Under the pieces are notes generated by a model, which did no database searches, was not told the DNA's origin, and worked only from the letters and a program-made list of their open reading frames with translations. The position numbers were made by a program, and so were the translations under genes. Of a stretch of DNA of 24,508 nt, positions 1-7,545 are shown in pieces. This DNA comes from an uncultured Eubacteriales bacterium (lineage in GTDB: Bacteria; Bacillota; Clostridia; Oscillospirales; Oscillospiraceae). Numbering within the stretch: position 1 is the first letter of the stretch; the number at the start of each line of letters is the position of its first letter. Location of the stretch: positions 1-24,508 of the forward strand of contig URPU01000028.1 of assembly GCA_900549865.1 (NCBI GenBank), written 5' to 3'.

Positions 1-55
1 ATATTGCTTTCGCGTCTGCGGACGCGAAACTCTGCGAGGCTTTTTTGACATACTG
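1..55. repeat. Right end of a second copy of the MITE-like intergenic repeat (partial, cut by window edge)
   Basis: Positions 40-55 (CTTTTTTGACA, two bases, CTG) match the right end of the full element at 2694-2709 in 14 of 16 bases. A perfect 9-bp hairpin (8-16 with 21-29, loop TGCG) lies just inside, resembling the hairpin-rich interior of the full copy. The repeat end sits 2 bases from the threonine ammonia-lyase terminator. The left part of this copy lies outside the window, so length and target duplication cannot be checked. Confidence 0.45.
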
Positions 56-57
56 CT

Positions 58-87
58 TAAAGGCAGATGCGTTTGCATCTGCCTTTA
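58..87 (-). terminator. Terminator after the threonine ammonia-lyase gene
   Basis: A perfect 13-bp stem (58-70 pairs with 75-87) closes a 4-base loop, 20 bases beyond the stop codon. Read on the minus strand the 3' arm ends in a short T stretch. The tail is short, so termination efficiency is uncertain. Confidence 0.75.
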
Positions 88-107
88 GTAATATCGCGGA
101 TCATGTA

Positions 108-1316
108 TTACTGCTCGTGCACCTTGTAGCCGCGCTGGCGCAGCCCTTCGAGCACCGCCCTGCCGTGCGCCTCTCCGCCGACCTCGCACGCGACGTGCAC
201 CGTCGTCTCATTCGGGTTGAGGCCGAGACTCAGCTTATCATGCTCGACCTTGAGGATGTTCGCGCGCTCAGCCGCGATTATGTCCAGCATCCGCGCAAGG
301 CTGCCGGGTCTGTCAAGCAGGGTGACGGTGAATTTTATGCGCCTGTGGCGCGCGACAAGGCCCTGCTCGATAATGCACTGGATGAAGCTGACGTCGATAT
401 TGCCGCCGGAGAGCACGCACACCACGTTCTTCCCCGCCGCGTCTATCTTCCCGGACAGCACGGCAGCCAGCGGCGTCGCGCCCGCCGGCTCCACTATCTG
501 CTTGCAGCGCTCCATAAGCTGGAGTATGGCGTCGGATATCTCAAGGTCGGACACGGTGACGACGCCGTCCGCCCAGCGGTTTATAAGATCGACCGTTATA
601 TCGCCCGGCGCCTTGACGGCGATGCCGTCTGCAATGGTGGATGCCGACTCCGTCGTGACGAGCTTTCCCGCGCGGTAGCTGCGTGCGATGGCGTCAGACC
701 CCTCGGCCTGCACGCCGTAGACCTTCACATCCGGCTTTATCTGCTTTGCCGCCGCGGCCACGCCCGCAAGAAGCCCGCCGCCGCCCGCGGGAACGATTAT
801 TATATCCGCCTCGGGAAGCTGCTCAAGTATCTCAAGCGAGAGCGTGCCCTGCCCGGTGATGACCTCCACGTCGTTATACGGGTGCAGGAACTTTGCCCCC
901 TCCTCCCGGCAGATGCGGCAGGCCTCTGCATACGCGTCGTCATAGCAGCTTCCGGCAAGCACCACGCGCGCGCCGTAGCCCTCCGTGGCCTGCACCTTGG
1001 CGATGGGCGCGGCCTCCGGCATGACGATGGTCGCTTTGATGCCGAACATGGCCGCGGCGTATGCCACGCCCTGCGCGTGGTTTCCGGCCGAGGACGCCAC
1101 AACGGCGCAGTGCTCGCCGCGCTCTATCATGGAGGCGATCTTGTTGCTTGCCCCGCGCAGCTTGAACGCGCCGGTCTTCTGCCGGTTTTCGCACTTGAGG
1201 TATATCTCGCCCCCGGTCATGCGGGAAAACGTCGTGGAATGGTCCAGCTCCGTGCGGTGCACTATTCCCTTTATGCGCCCCGCGGCCTTTTCAAAATCAC
1301 TAAGCGGAATATTCAT
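108..1316 (-). CDS. ilvA: Threonine ammonia-lyase (threonine dehydratase) with C-terminal ACT domain
   Basis: This cytoplasmic PLP enzyme deaminates L-threonine to 2-oxobutanoate and ammonia, feeding isoleucine synthesis or threonine catabolism. The 402-residue protein carries the PLP lysine in KTGAFKLRGA (Lys52), the SAGNHAQGVA loop, a glycine-rich phosphate-binding GGGG segment and a late SGGN motif. Residues from about 325 form one ACT domain, as in the single-ACT catabolic/biosynthetic subfamily (about 400 residues) rather than the longer two-ACT E. coli IlvA, so allosteric control by an amino acid is likely. The start is set by GGAGGG five bases upstream. The gene lies 27 bp after the ornithine cyclodeaminase-like gene and is probably co-transcribed with it. 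No ilv or leu genes are adjacent, which leaves open whether the role is catabolic (tdcB-like) or biosynthetic. Confidence 0.93.
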   Translation of the reverse strand: MNIPLSDFEKAAGRIKGIVHRTELDHSTTFSRMTGGEIYLKCENRQKTGAFKLRGASNKIASMIERGEHCAVVASSAGNHAQGVAYAAAMFGIKATIVMPEAAPIAKVQATEGYGARVVLAGSCYDDAYAEACRICREEGAKFLHPYNDVEVITGQGTLSLEILEQLPEADIIIVPAGGGGLLAGVAAAAKQIKPDVKVYGVQAEGSDAIARSYRAGKLVTTESASTIADGIAVKAPGDITVDLINRWADGVVTVSDLEISDAILQLMERCKQIVEPAGATPLAAVLSGKIDAAGKNVVCVLSGGNIDVSFIQCIIEQGLVARHRRIKFTVTLLDRPGSLARMLDIIAAERANILKVEHDKLSLGLNPNETTVHVACEVGGEAHGRAVLEGLRQRGYKVHEQ

Positions 1317-1343
1317 ATCTTCCCTCCATATTTCGCCCCGGCG

Positions 1344-2429
1344 TCAGAGGCCAAGGCCCTTTTGCAGCGTCACGACGAAGTCCTGCACGTTCGTGACTAT
1401 GCCGCGCGCCGTCAGGCTGCCCCTGTCGGCAAGCTTGTTTATCGTGAATTCCGAGACGTCCACGCAGTAGAAGTACACCGGCCTTATGCCGCCGTCCTTC
1501 ATCACGCGGTAGGCCGGGGTCATATTCCCCACCGCGATGGAGTGCAGCATCGTGGCAAGGCAGATGACCGTCGTCGCGCCGCGTATCTGCGCGCGCATGG
1601 CGTCCTGCGCGGCGTACACATCCGCATACACCGGCGGAAGCGGCCCGTCGTCCCTTATCGAGCCGCCCAGCACATACGGCACGCCGTTTTTCTTGCAGCT
1701 GTAGATGATGCCGTTGTCTATATGCTCGCGCGCGATGAACTGCGCCACGCTGCCGCATTCGCGCACGGCGTTTATAAGGTCAAGGTGGTTGCAGTGCCCG
1801 TTGTGCACGGTGCGCTGGGTGTATATGTCCTGCCCGAGGGCCGTGTGCAGCCACGCCGCCTCAAGGTCGTGCGTCGCCAGCGCGTTCCCCGCCAGAAGCG
1901 CGTGGACATAGCCCGCGTCTATCAGCGCGGCCATTGCGCGGCGCGCGTCCTCGTCAAAGGCCAGCGCCGGACCCGCGACCCACACTATCTTCCCATGCTC
2001 ACGCTCATAGCGCAGCAGCGAGATAAGCTCATCATAATCGCGGGAAAAGGCCGTTTCGCGCGTGCGGTTTCCGCGGAAGGCGAAAGCGTCCTCATTCCTC
2101 TGCGGCGCGCCGAAGCAGTCCGCGTGGACGTATATTCCCTCGCTTGCGTCCTCCGTGCGGCCGAGTATGACCTTGTCACCGCGGCGCAGATTGCGCAGCT
2201 CCTTCACGGCGATGCGCCCGTCCTCATAAACGGCGGCGCAGTCCATCCGGCTCTCCCCGGCAAGCAGCCACTGTCCGTCCAGCTTGAAGTATTCCGGGAA
2301 CACGCTTGTGGAGTGGAAATTGGCCGGGGCGACGCCGTCTCGCGGCGCGGGCGCATACTGCGCGTCCGGCGCGGCGGTGAAGCACGGCCGGGTAAGCTCC
2401 GGCGGGCAATATTTTTTCGGTTCAAACAT
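1344..2429 (-). CDS. TIGR00300-family protein, ornithine cyclodeaminase-like (LOR/SDH conserved region)
   Basis: The family is known from archaeal ornithine cyclodeaminases and from the C-terminal part of cyanobacterial AgrE/ArgZ, where it converts ornithine to proline with NAD and releases ammonia. The 361-residue protein shows the family signatures: GPALAFD near 153, LLAGNALATHDLE at 178-190, HNGHCNHLD near 209-217, GGSIRDDGPLP at 255-265, ATMLHSIAVGNM at 292-303 and VDVSEFTINKLADRG at 323-337. It is somewhat shorter than the roughly 400-residue archaeal members and lacks the N-terminal arginine dihydrolase of ArgZ. I chose the ATG at 2429, which follows AAGGGG and GGAG; an in-frame ATG at 2486 would add 19 residues with no good ribosome binding site. 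Coupling to threonine ammonia-lyase suggests amino-acid deamination. The substrate here is inferred from the family, not proven. Confidence 0.85.
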   Translation of the reverse strand: MFEPKKYCPPELTRPCFTAAPDAQYAPAPRDGVAPANFHSTSVFPEYFKLDGQWLLAGESRMDCAAVYEDGRIAVKELRNLRRGDKVILGRTEDASEGIYVHADCFGAPQRNEDAFAFRGNRTRETAFSRDYDELISLLRYEREHGKIVWVAGPALAFDEDARRAMAALIDAGYVHALLAGNALATHDLEAAWLHTALGQDIYTQRTVHNGHCNHLDLINAVRECGSVAQFIAREHIDNGIIYSCKKNGVPYVLGGSIRDDGPLPPVYADVYAAQDAMRAQIRGATTVICLATMLHSIAVGNMTPAYRVMKDGGIRPVYFYCVDVSEFTINKLADRGSLTARGIVTNVQDFVVTLQKGLGL

Positions 2430-2473
2430 CGCTCCATCCCCTTCTTTATATGAATGGCCAGCGGTACCCTCGA

Positions 2474-2501
2474 TTGACAAGGACACACACGGTATTATAC
2501 A
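2474..2501 (+). promoter_or_regulatory. Possible plus-strand promoter reading into the MITE-like element, overlapping a minus-strand -10
   Basis: A consensus TTGACA (2474-2479) is separated by 16 bases from TATACA (2496-2501). No gene lies downstream on the plus strand; a transcript would cross the element and run antisense to the end of glgB. The same bases read on the minus strand give a perfect TATAAT (2494-2499), suitably placed 65 bp before the cyclodeaminase-like gene, but with no good -35 at the correct spacing. Both -10 boxes lie in the left copy of the 10-bp direct repeat. Confidence 0.35.
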
Positions 2502-2503
2502 AT
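2494..2503. repeat. Left copy of 10-bp direct repeat ATTATACAAT (putative target-site duplication)
   Basis: The identical 10-mer ATTATACAAT occurs at 2710-2719, exactly outside the two ends of the 206-bp element. A perfect 10-base match directly abutting inverted ends is what an insertion with target duplication leaves. Confidence 0.6.
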
Positions 2504-2709
2504 GAGACTGTCAAAGAACTCATATTGCAATGTAAAAAACAGAGCAGCAGGGGAGCTTGAGGGGGCAAGGCCCGCCTCAAATTGGATAAACCGCCGCAGA
2601 AAGACTTGATATGTCAAGGCTTTCGGGCGAAGCGGCATTTTGAACGCTTTCAAAATGCCCGGCGGATAAGCGCAGTCAAAAAAGTCTCACGGACTTTTTT
2701 GACAAGCTG
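2504..2709. mobile_element. MITE-like non-coding element, 206 bp, with imperfect inverted ends
   Basis: This fills most of the 385-base gap between glgB and the cyclodeaminase-like gene. The left end GAGACTGTCAAAGAACTC and the reverse complement of the right end CAGCTTGTCAAAAAAGTC agree at 13 of 18 positions, and the element is bounded by the direct repeat ATTATACAAT. The interior has no plausible coding frame. It contains two perfect hairpins: 2634-2659 (11-bp stem, loop CGCT) and 2675-2703 (12-bp stem GTCAAAAAAGTC, 5-base loop), the second built into the right end. Similar end sequences occur at 40-55 and from 24438, so this looks like a dispersed intergenic family. No transposase is present in the window, so mobilisation would be in trans. 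It could instead be a static palindromic repeat family. Confidence 0.6.
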
Positions 2710-2719
2710 ATTATACAAT
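2710..2719. repeat. Right copy of 10-bp direct repeat ATTATACAAT
   Basis: It is identical to 2494-2503 and directly follows the right inverted end of the 206-bp element. Confidence 0.6.
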
Positions 2720-2779
2720 AAAAGCCGCGGCAAGAAAAGAAGCTTTTTGATATTTTTTCCCGGCGCGGGTATAGGAAAG

Positions 2780-2804
2780 CCGCCGGTGCTGTATGCACCG
2801 GCGG
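2780..2804 (-). terminator. Terminator after glgB
   Basis: A perfect 10-bp GC-rich stem (2780-2789 with 2795-2804) closes a 5-base loop just after the glgB stop codon. The minus-strand tail is CTTTCC, a weak U tract. Confidence 0.65.
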
Positions 2805-2814
2805 ACTGCGTGTT

Positions 2815-4737
2815 TCATTTCGCGTTCCGCGGCAGCTCTATTATCACCGACTCGAACGGGCGCAGGTCGTAGCTTATGCTGTACTCCCGCCCGTCGCACT
2901 CGCTGTGCTGAGCCGTGAGGGGCGGGATATCCCTCTCACCCGGCCCGCCGCTTCCGGGCAGACTGTCATAGGTGCTGAACATGCGCTTATAAAGCCCGGC
3001 CTCCGGCACGCCGCAGCGATAGCCGTTGTACTGCACCGGCGAGAAGGAGCACACCACCAGCACCGCGCCGTCATAGTTCCACGGATTGCGGCGGATGAAG
3101 GAGATTATATTCCTGTCGGAGTCTGTGCTGTTGACCCACTCGAAGGTCACGGGGTCGCGCGAGTCGGAGTGCAGGCAGGGGTACATCTTATATATCCCTA
3201 TAAGGTTGCGCACGCACTGCATCACGTCTCTATGGCCGAAATCGTCCGCAAGCGCCCAGTTTATCTCGCGCTTTTCATCCCACTCTCTGTCCTCGGCAAA
3301 GTCCTGCCCCATGAACAGCAGCTTCTTCCCCGGATGGGTGAACTGGAAGGTGTACAGCGTTTTCAGCGTGGCAAGCTGATCCTCTATCCCGCCGGGCGCC
3401 TTGCCCAGCATCGGCTTTTTCAGGTGCACGACCTCGTCATGGCTGAGCACCAGCACGTAATTTTCCGTGAAGGCGTAGTCCGCCGTGTGCGTAAGCTTCC
3501 CGTGCAGCCAGTGGCGGTAAAGCGGGTCCTCCTTTATGTATTTCAGCGTGTCATTCATCCAGCCCATGTTCCACTTGAACATGAAGCCGAGGCCGCCCTT
3601 GTCCACCGTCTCTGTCACGCCGGGCAGGATGGATGAATCCTCCGCGATGAGGTATGCCCCCGTCTTTTTCGTCACGGCGGAGTTGAGCTGCTTTAAAAAT
3701 TCGGTGCTCTCCAGATTCTCCGTTCCGCCGAACCTGTTCGGCCGCCAGCTCTGCCGGCCGAAGCTCGTATACAGCATGGCCGCCACCGCGTCAACGCGCA
3801 GGGCGTCGATGTGGAATTCCTTCACCCAGTAAAACGCGCTTGCGATGAGGAAGCTCCTCACCTCGCCCTTGCTGTGGTCAAAGGCCTTCGTGCCCCACTC
3901 CGGATATTCCGCGAGAAGCGGGTCTGCCGACTCGTACAGCGCCGTGCCGTCGAAGCTTTCAAGGCCGAAGCTGTCCTTCGGGAAGTGCGCCGGGACCCAG
4001 TCGAGAATGACGCCGATGCCGTTTTCATGCATCTTGTCCACGAAATAGCGCAGGTCGTTCGGCGTGCCGTGGCGGCTCGTCGGGGAGAAATAGCCCGTCA
4101 CCTGATAGCCCCATGACCCGTCGAACGGGTACTCGCATATGCCGATAAGCTCCACATGCGTATAGCCCATGTACAGGACGTATTCGGCCAGCTCGTCGGC
4201 AAGGCGGCGGTAATTGAGAAAGCCGTCCTCATTCAGGGAATAGTCCTTCTTCCACGAGCCGAGGTGCACCTCATATATGGCCATCGGCTTTTCCAGCGCG
4301 CCGGTGCGCGCGAATGCGCCGCGCGCGGCGGCGTCATGCCATGTATACCCGCTCAGCGGGCAGACGACAGAGCCGTTGGCCGGGCGAAGCTCACTGCGGA
4401 AGGCGAAGGGGTCAGACTTATAGCGCTTGACGCCGTCCGCCCCCGTGACGACGTAGCGGTACACGTCGCCCGCGCGCACGCCGGGGATAAACGCCTCCCA
4501 CATGCCTGCGTCCGTCAGCGTCATTTCGCCGCGCCCCTCGTCCCAGCCCGTGCGCGAGCATATCACGGCCACGCGCTGCGCGTTCGGCGCCCACAGGCAG
4601 AAGCGCACGCCCGACACGCCGTTTTCCCGGCGGATATGCGCGCCCATTTTCTTATAGCATGAGTAGTGCCTGCCCTCATGGAAGAGAGCCTGATCGTGCC
4701 GCGTGAATGAAGCCGGATATATCCTGTCAGTATTCAT
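2815..4737 (-). CDS. glgB: 1,4-alpha-glucan branching enzyme (GH13)
   Basis: This cytoplasmic glycogen enzyme cuts alpha-1,4 chains and re-attaches them by alpha-1,6 links. The 640-residue protein is of normal length. It has an N-terminal CBM48 beta-sandwich (about residues 15-130), then a GH13 barrel with DGSWGYQ (206-212), DWVPAHF (246-252), the nucleophile Asp316 in ALRVDAVAAM, the acid Glu366 in LIAEDSS and the third acid Asp434 in LSHDE, then a C-terminal beta domain. All catalytic residues are present. The ATG at 4737 follows AGGAG by 7 bases. No other glycogen genes are in the window, so it is a stand-alone glgB with its own probable promoter near 4792. Confidence 0.95.
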   Translation of the reverse strand: MNTDRIYPASFTRHDQALFHEGRHYSCYKKMGAHIRRENGVSGVRFCLWAPNAQRVAVICSRTGWDEGRGEMTLTDAGMWEAFIPGVRAGDVYRYVVTGADGVKRYKSDPFAFRSELRPANGSVVCPLSGYTWHDAAARGAFARTGALEKPMAIYEVHLGSWKKDYSLNEDGFLNYRRLADELAEYVLYMGYTHVELIGICEYPFDGSWGYQVTGYFSPTSRHGTPNDLRYFVDKMHENGIGVILDWVPAHFPKDSFGLESFDGTALYESADPLLAEYPEWGTKAFDHSKGEVRSFLIASAFYWVKEFHIDALRVDAVAAMLYTSFGRQSWRPNRFGGTENLESTEFLKQLNSAVTKKTGAYLIAEDSSILPGVTETVDKGGLGFMFKWNMGWMNDTLKYIKEDPLYRHWLHGKLTHTADYAFTENYVLVLSHDEVVHLKKPMLGKAPGGIEDQLATLKTLYTFQFTHPGKKLLFMGQDFAEDREWDEKREINWALADDFGHRDVMQCVRNLIGIYKMYPCLHSDSRDPVTFEWVNSTDSDRNIISFIRRNPWNYDGAVLVVCSFSPVQYNGYRCGVPEAGLYKRMFSTYDSLPGSGGPGERDIPPLTAQHSECDGREYSISYDLRPFESVIIELPRNAK

Positions 4738-4791
4738 ATGCCGCTCCTCTCCTGTGACTGTGTGCCATGTGACTACGTTCTATGTATTGTC

Positions 4792-4800
4792 AGTATAACA
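4792..4800 (-). promoter_or_regulatory. Probable extended -10 promoter of glgB
   Basis: On the minus strand the sequence TGTTATACT (TG, one base, TATACT) is an extended -10 element about 55 bp before the glgB start. The -35 region (TTTATT at 17-base spacing) is poor, which is common for extended -10 promoters. Confidence 0.45.
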
Positions 4801-4836
4801 CAAATAAGCGCCGTAATAAAGGGGGAAAACGCCGCC

Positions 4837-4856
4837 GGAGTACAAAGCTGCACTCC
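4837..4856 (-). terminator. Possible terminator after the NUDIX gene
   Basis: On the minus strand an 8-bp stem with one G-T wobble (GGAGTGCA with TGTACTCC) and a 4-base loop follows the NUDIX stop. A short T run (GTTTTCC) comes several bases later. The stem is modest, so read-through into glgB is possible. Confidence 0.4.
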
Positions 4857-4862
4857 CCCCGC

Positions 4863-5480
4863 TCACTCAAGAACCGTTTTCCAATCCGGGTCACTGTACG
4901 CGTCGAAGCACATCTGCACCTGCTCCGGCGTGTTTTTCTCCATGGCAAGCTCCGGCAGGGCATCGGGCGGGAAGTACGCGCTTTCGGTCGTCTCGGAATT
5001 TTCCCGGAACCGCCCGCCCGTGACCGTGCACAGAACGAACACCTTGCACACCTTGTAGGCGTAGCGCGGGGCGTTGTGCCTTTCCCTGTCCTGCACGGCT
5101 ATCAGGCGCTGCACCACGGCGTCAAGCCCGGCCTCCTCGCGCACCTCCTTCACGGCGCTTTCGCCCACGGAGGTGTTCACGTCCACCCAGCCGCCCGGAA
5201 GCGACCACTTCCCGCCGCGCTCATGCACGAGCAGTATCCTGCCCGCGCCGTCGAATATCGCCGCGCGCGTGTCCAGCTTCGGCGTCTGATAGCCCGTCTC
5301 GCCGCAGAAGAGCTCCCGCACATGCTCTATCGGCAGGCCGCTCTTCTCGCTGAGCATTTCCGCGGCTATATCGCGGATGCGCTCAAAGCGCTCGATATCA
5401 AAGCGGTCGCGGCTGTAATAAAGCCCCGCCTGCGCGAGAGCCTGCAGCTCCACCGCCCAGTCCAGCAGCTTTCCGTTCAT
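4863..5480 (-). CDS. NUDIX hydrolase with N-terminal Nudix_N-type domain
   Basis: This protein probably hydrolyses a nucleoside diphosphate linked to another group; the substrate is not deducible. It has 205 residues: a helical N-terminal domain (about 1-60) of the type found in X-linked nucleoside diphosphate hydrolases, then a NUDIX fold. The NUDIX box spans 97-119 (GGWVDVNTS to KEVREEAGL). The usual first Glu is Thr and the Arg of the REuxEE core is Lys (Lys111), but the metal-binding Glu115 and Glu116 are kept; to my knowledge the GGW-DV form is usual in this subfamily. The ATG at 5480 follows GGAGGG by 7 bases. It lies 63 bp after metG across a hairpin and is probably the last, attenuated gene of the htpG operon. 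Confidence 0.85.
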   Translation of the reverse strand: MNGKLLDWAVELQALAQAGLYYSRDRFDIERFERIRDIAAEMLSEKSGLPIEHVRELFCGETGYQTPKLDTRAAIFDGAGRILLVHERGGKWSLPGGWVDVNTSVGESAVKEVREEAGLDAVVQRLIAVQDRERHNAPRYAYKVCKVFVLCTVTGGRFRENSETTESAYFPPDALPELAMEKNTPEQVQMCFDAYSDPDWKTVLE

Positions 5481-5502
5481 ATAATGCCCTCCATATCTGA
5501 AA

Positions 5503-5529
5503 TGCCTCCCGGATCGCGTCCGGGAGGCA
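5503..5529 (-). terminator. Hairpin between metG and the NUDIX gene (terminator or attenuator)
   Basis: A perfect 11-bp stem (5503-5513 with 5519-5529) closes a 5-base loop 14 bases after the metG stop. Only three Ts follow on the minus strand, so it may be a partial terminator or mRNA-stabilising stem that lowers expression of the NUDIX gene. Confidence 0.6.
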
Positions 5530-5543
5530 TAGCGGTTTTCTTA

Positions 5544-7496
5544 TCAGCAAAGCTGCGCGCCGGCGGGCACGCTGTCATCCAGCATGAGAAGATGCAGCTC
5601 TTCCTTGCCGTCCACCTCGCGCACGGCGGACAGGAGCATGCCGTTGGACATCTGCCCCATCATCTTGCGCGGCGGGAGGTTGAGGATAGCCACGACCGTT
5701 TTGCCGACGAGCTGCTCCGGCTCATAGTACTTGTGTATGCCGGAGAGGATGGTGCGCTCAGTGCCGCTGCCGTCGTCCAGCGTGAATTTCAGCAGCTTTT
5801 CGGACTTCTTCACGGCCTCGCACGCGAGCACCTTGCATACGCGCATGTCGCACTTTGCAAACTCGTCGATGCTGACATCGGGCAGGACGGGGTTGACCTT
5901 CACCTGCGGCCCCTTCGCCGCCTTTTCGAGCTTTTCAAGCTCCTCCAGCATCTTCGCCGCGTCGATGCGCGGGAAAAGGGTCTCACCCTTGTGCACGCAC
6001 ACCTCTGCCGGAAGCACGCCGTATTCGCAGGCCTTGTCCCACGTGATATGCTCCGCGCCCGCGCCGATCTGCGCAAAGGCCTTTTCGCAGCTTTCCGGCA
6101 TGAACGGCGTCAGCATGATAAGGGAAACGCGAAGCGCCTCAAGGAGGTTATACATGACCGTGGCAAGCCGCGCCTTCTTCGCCTCGTCGCGGGCGAGGAC
6201 CCAGGGCGCAGTCTCGTCGATGTACTTATTGGCGCGCTGAATGAGCTTGAACACCTCTTCAAGCGCCAGGTGGAGCTGGAACTCGTCCATCTGCTTTGCA
6301 TAGGCCTCGCCCGTGGTCTTGATGAGGGCGAGAAGCTCGTCGTCCATGGGGTCCGTCTCGCGCTCGGCGATGAGCTTTCCGCCGAAGTACTTTTCAACCA
6401 TGGCGGTCGTGCGGGAGACGAGGTTGCCCAGATCGTTTGCAAGGTCAGTGTTTATCGTGCTGATGAGCAGCTCATTGGAGAAGTTGCCGTCAGAGCCGAA
6501 CGGGAAGGTGCGCAGCAGGAAGAAGCGCAGCGCGTCCACGCCGAACTCCTTCGCCAGCAGGTAGGGATCGACGACGTTGCCCTTGGACTTGGACATCTTG
6601 CCGCCGTCGATGACGAGCCAGCCGTGCCCGTAAACGCGCTTGGGAAGCGGCAGGCCGAGGCTCATAAGTATCGCGGGCCAGATGATGGAGTGGAAGCGGA
6701 CTATCTCCTTGCCGACGATGTGCACGTCTGCCGGCCAGTATTTTTCAAAGTCGGAGTACTTCTCGTTGCAGCAGCCGAGGGCGGTGATATAGTTGGTCAG
6801 CGCATCGACCCACACGTACACCACATGATCCGGATCGAAGTCCACGGGAATGCCCCAGCTGAAGCTCGTGCGCGACACGCACAGATCCTCAAGGCCGGGC
6901 TTGATGAAGTTGTTTATCATTTCGTTCACGCGGGAGGGCGGCGTGAGGAAGGTGCCGGATTCCAGCAGCTCCTGCACGGGCTTTGCGTACTTGGAAAGGC
7001 GGAAGAAATACGCCTCCTCCTCCGCGTCGTGCACTTCGCGCCCGCAGTCGGGGCACTTGCCGTCAACAAGCTGGCTCTCCGTCCAGAAGCTTTCGCAGGG
7101 GGTGCAGTATTTGCCCTTGTACGCGCCCTTGTATATGTCGCCATTGTCGTACATCTTTTTGAAGATGCGCTGCACGGCCTCGACATGGTAATCGTCAGTG
7201 GTGCGGATGAAACGGTCGTTTGAGATGTTCATCAGCTTCCACAGGTCGAGGATGCCGTTTTCGCCGGTGACTATCCTGTCCACGAACTCCTGCGGCGTCA
7301 CACCCGCGGCCTTGGCTTTTTCCTCTATCTTCTGGCCGTGCTCGTCCGTGCCGGTGAGGAACATCACGTCATAGCCGCGCAGGCGCTTATAGCGCGCTAT
7401 CGCGTCCGTGGCGACGGTGCAGTAGGTGTGGCCTATATGCAGTTTGTCCGACGGATAGTATATCGGAGTCGTGATATAGAATGTCTTCTTTTCCAT
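5544..7496 (-). CDS. metG: Methionyl-tRNA synthetase
   Basis: This enzyme charges tRNA-Met with methionine in the cytoplasm. The 650-residue protein has the class I signature HIGH at 20-23, a four-cysteine zinc site (Cys131, Cys134, Cys148, Cys151), the second signature KMSKS at 300-304, the helical anticodon-binding domain, and a C-terminal tRNA-binding OB-fold of the Trbp111/EMAP type (about 548-650, with MRVCKV and a late MMGQMSNGML). This is the long dimeric bacterial form typical of Firmicutes. I placed the start at the ATG at 7496, preceded by AAAGGGAG; a TTG at 7517 is in frame but would put the ribosome binding site inside the gene. It lies 49 bp after the VanW-like gene, in the same operon. 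No T-box leader is visible before it. Confidence 0.96.
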   Translation of the reverse strand: MEKKTFYITTPIYYPSDKLHIGHTYCTVATDAIARYKRLRGYDVMFLTGTDEHGQKIEEKAKAAGVTPQEFVDRIVTGENGILDLWKLMNISNDRFIRTTDDYHVEAVQRIFKKMYDNGDIYKGAYKGKYCTPCESFWTESQLVDGKCPDCGREVHDAEEEAYFFRLSKYAKPVQELLESGTFLTPPSRVNEMINNFIKPGLEDLCVSRTSFSWGIPVDFDPDHVVYVWVDALTNYITALGCCNEKYSDFEKYWPADVHIVGKEIVRFHSIIWPAILMSLGLPLPKRVYGHGWLVIDGGKMSKSKGNVVDPYLLAKEFGVDALRFFLLRTFPFGSDGNFSNELLISTINTDLANDLGNLVSRTTAMVEKYFGGKLIAERETDPMDDELLALIKTTGEAYAKQMDEFQLHLALEEVFKLIQRANKYIDETAPWVLARDEAKKARLATVMYNLLEALRVSLIMLTPFMPESCEKAFAQIGAGAEHITWDKACEYGVLPAEVCVHKGETLFPRIDAAKMLEELEKLEKAAKGPQVKVNPVLPDVSIDEFAKCDMRVCKVLACEAVKKSEKLLKFTLDDGSGTERTILSGIHKYYEPEQLVGKTVVAILNLPPRKMMGQMSNGMLLSAVREVDGKEELHLLMLDDSVPAGAQLC

Positions 7497-7545
7497 GGTC
7501 TTTTCTCCCTTTCTCAATATAGCCGGGGCTATATATTTTCTGTTT

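Noticed and set aside
45..2453. 802-codon open frame on the plus strand
   Set aside because: It lies antisense to the threonine ammonia-lyase and cyclodeaminase-like genes, is rich in Arg/His/Ala/Val with no domain, and spans two genes and their gap. It is a GC-driven shadow frame.
4782..7223. 813-codon open frame on the plus strand
   Set aside because: It is antisense to the NUDIX gene and metG, both of which have clear family motifs and ribosome binding sites; its own composition is low-information and no family is recognisable.
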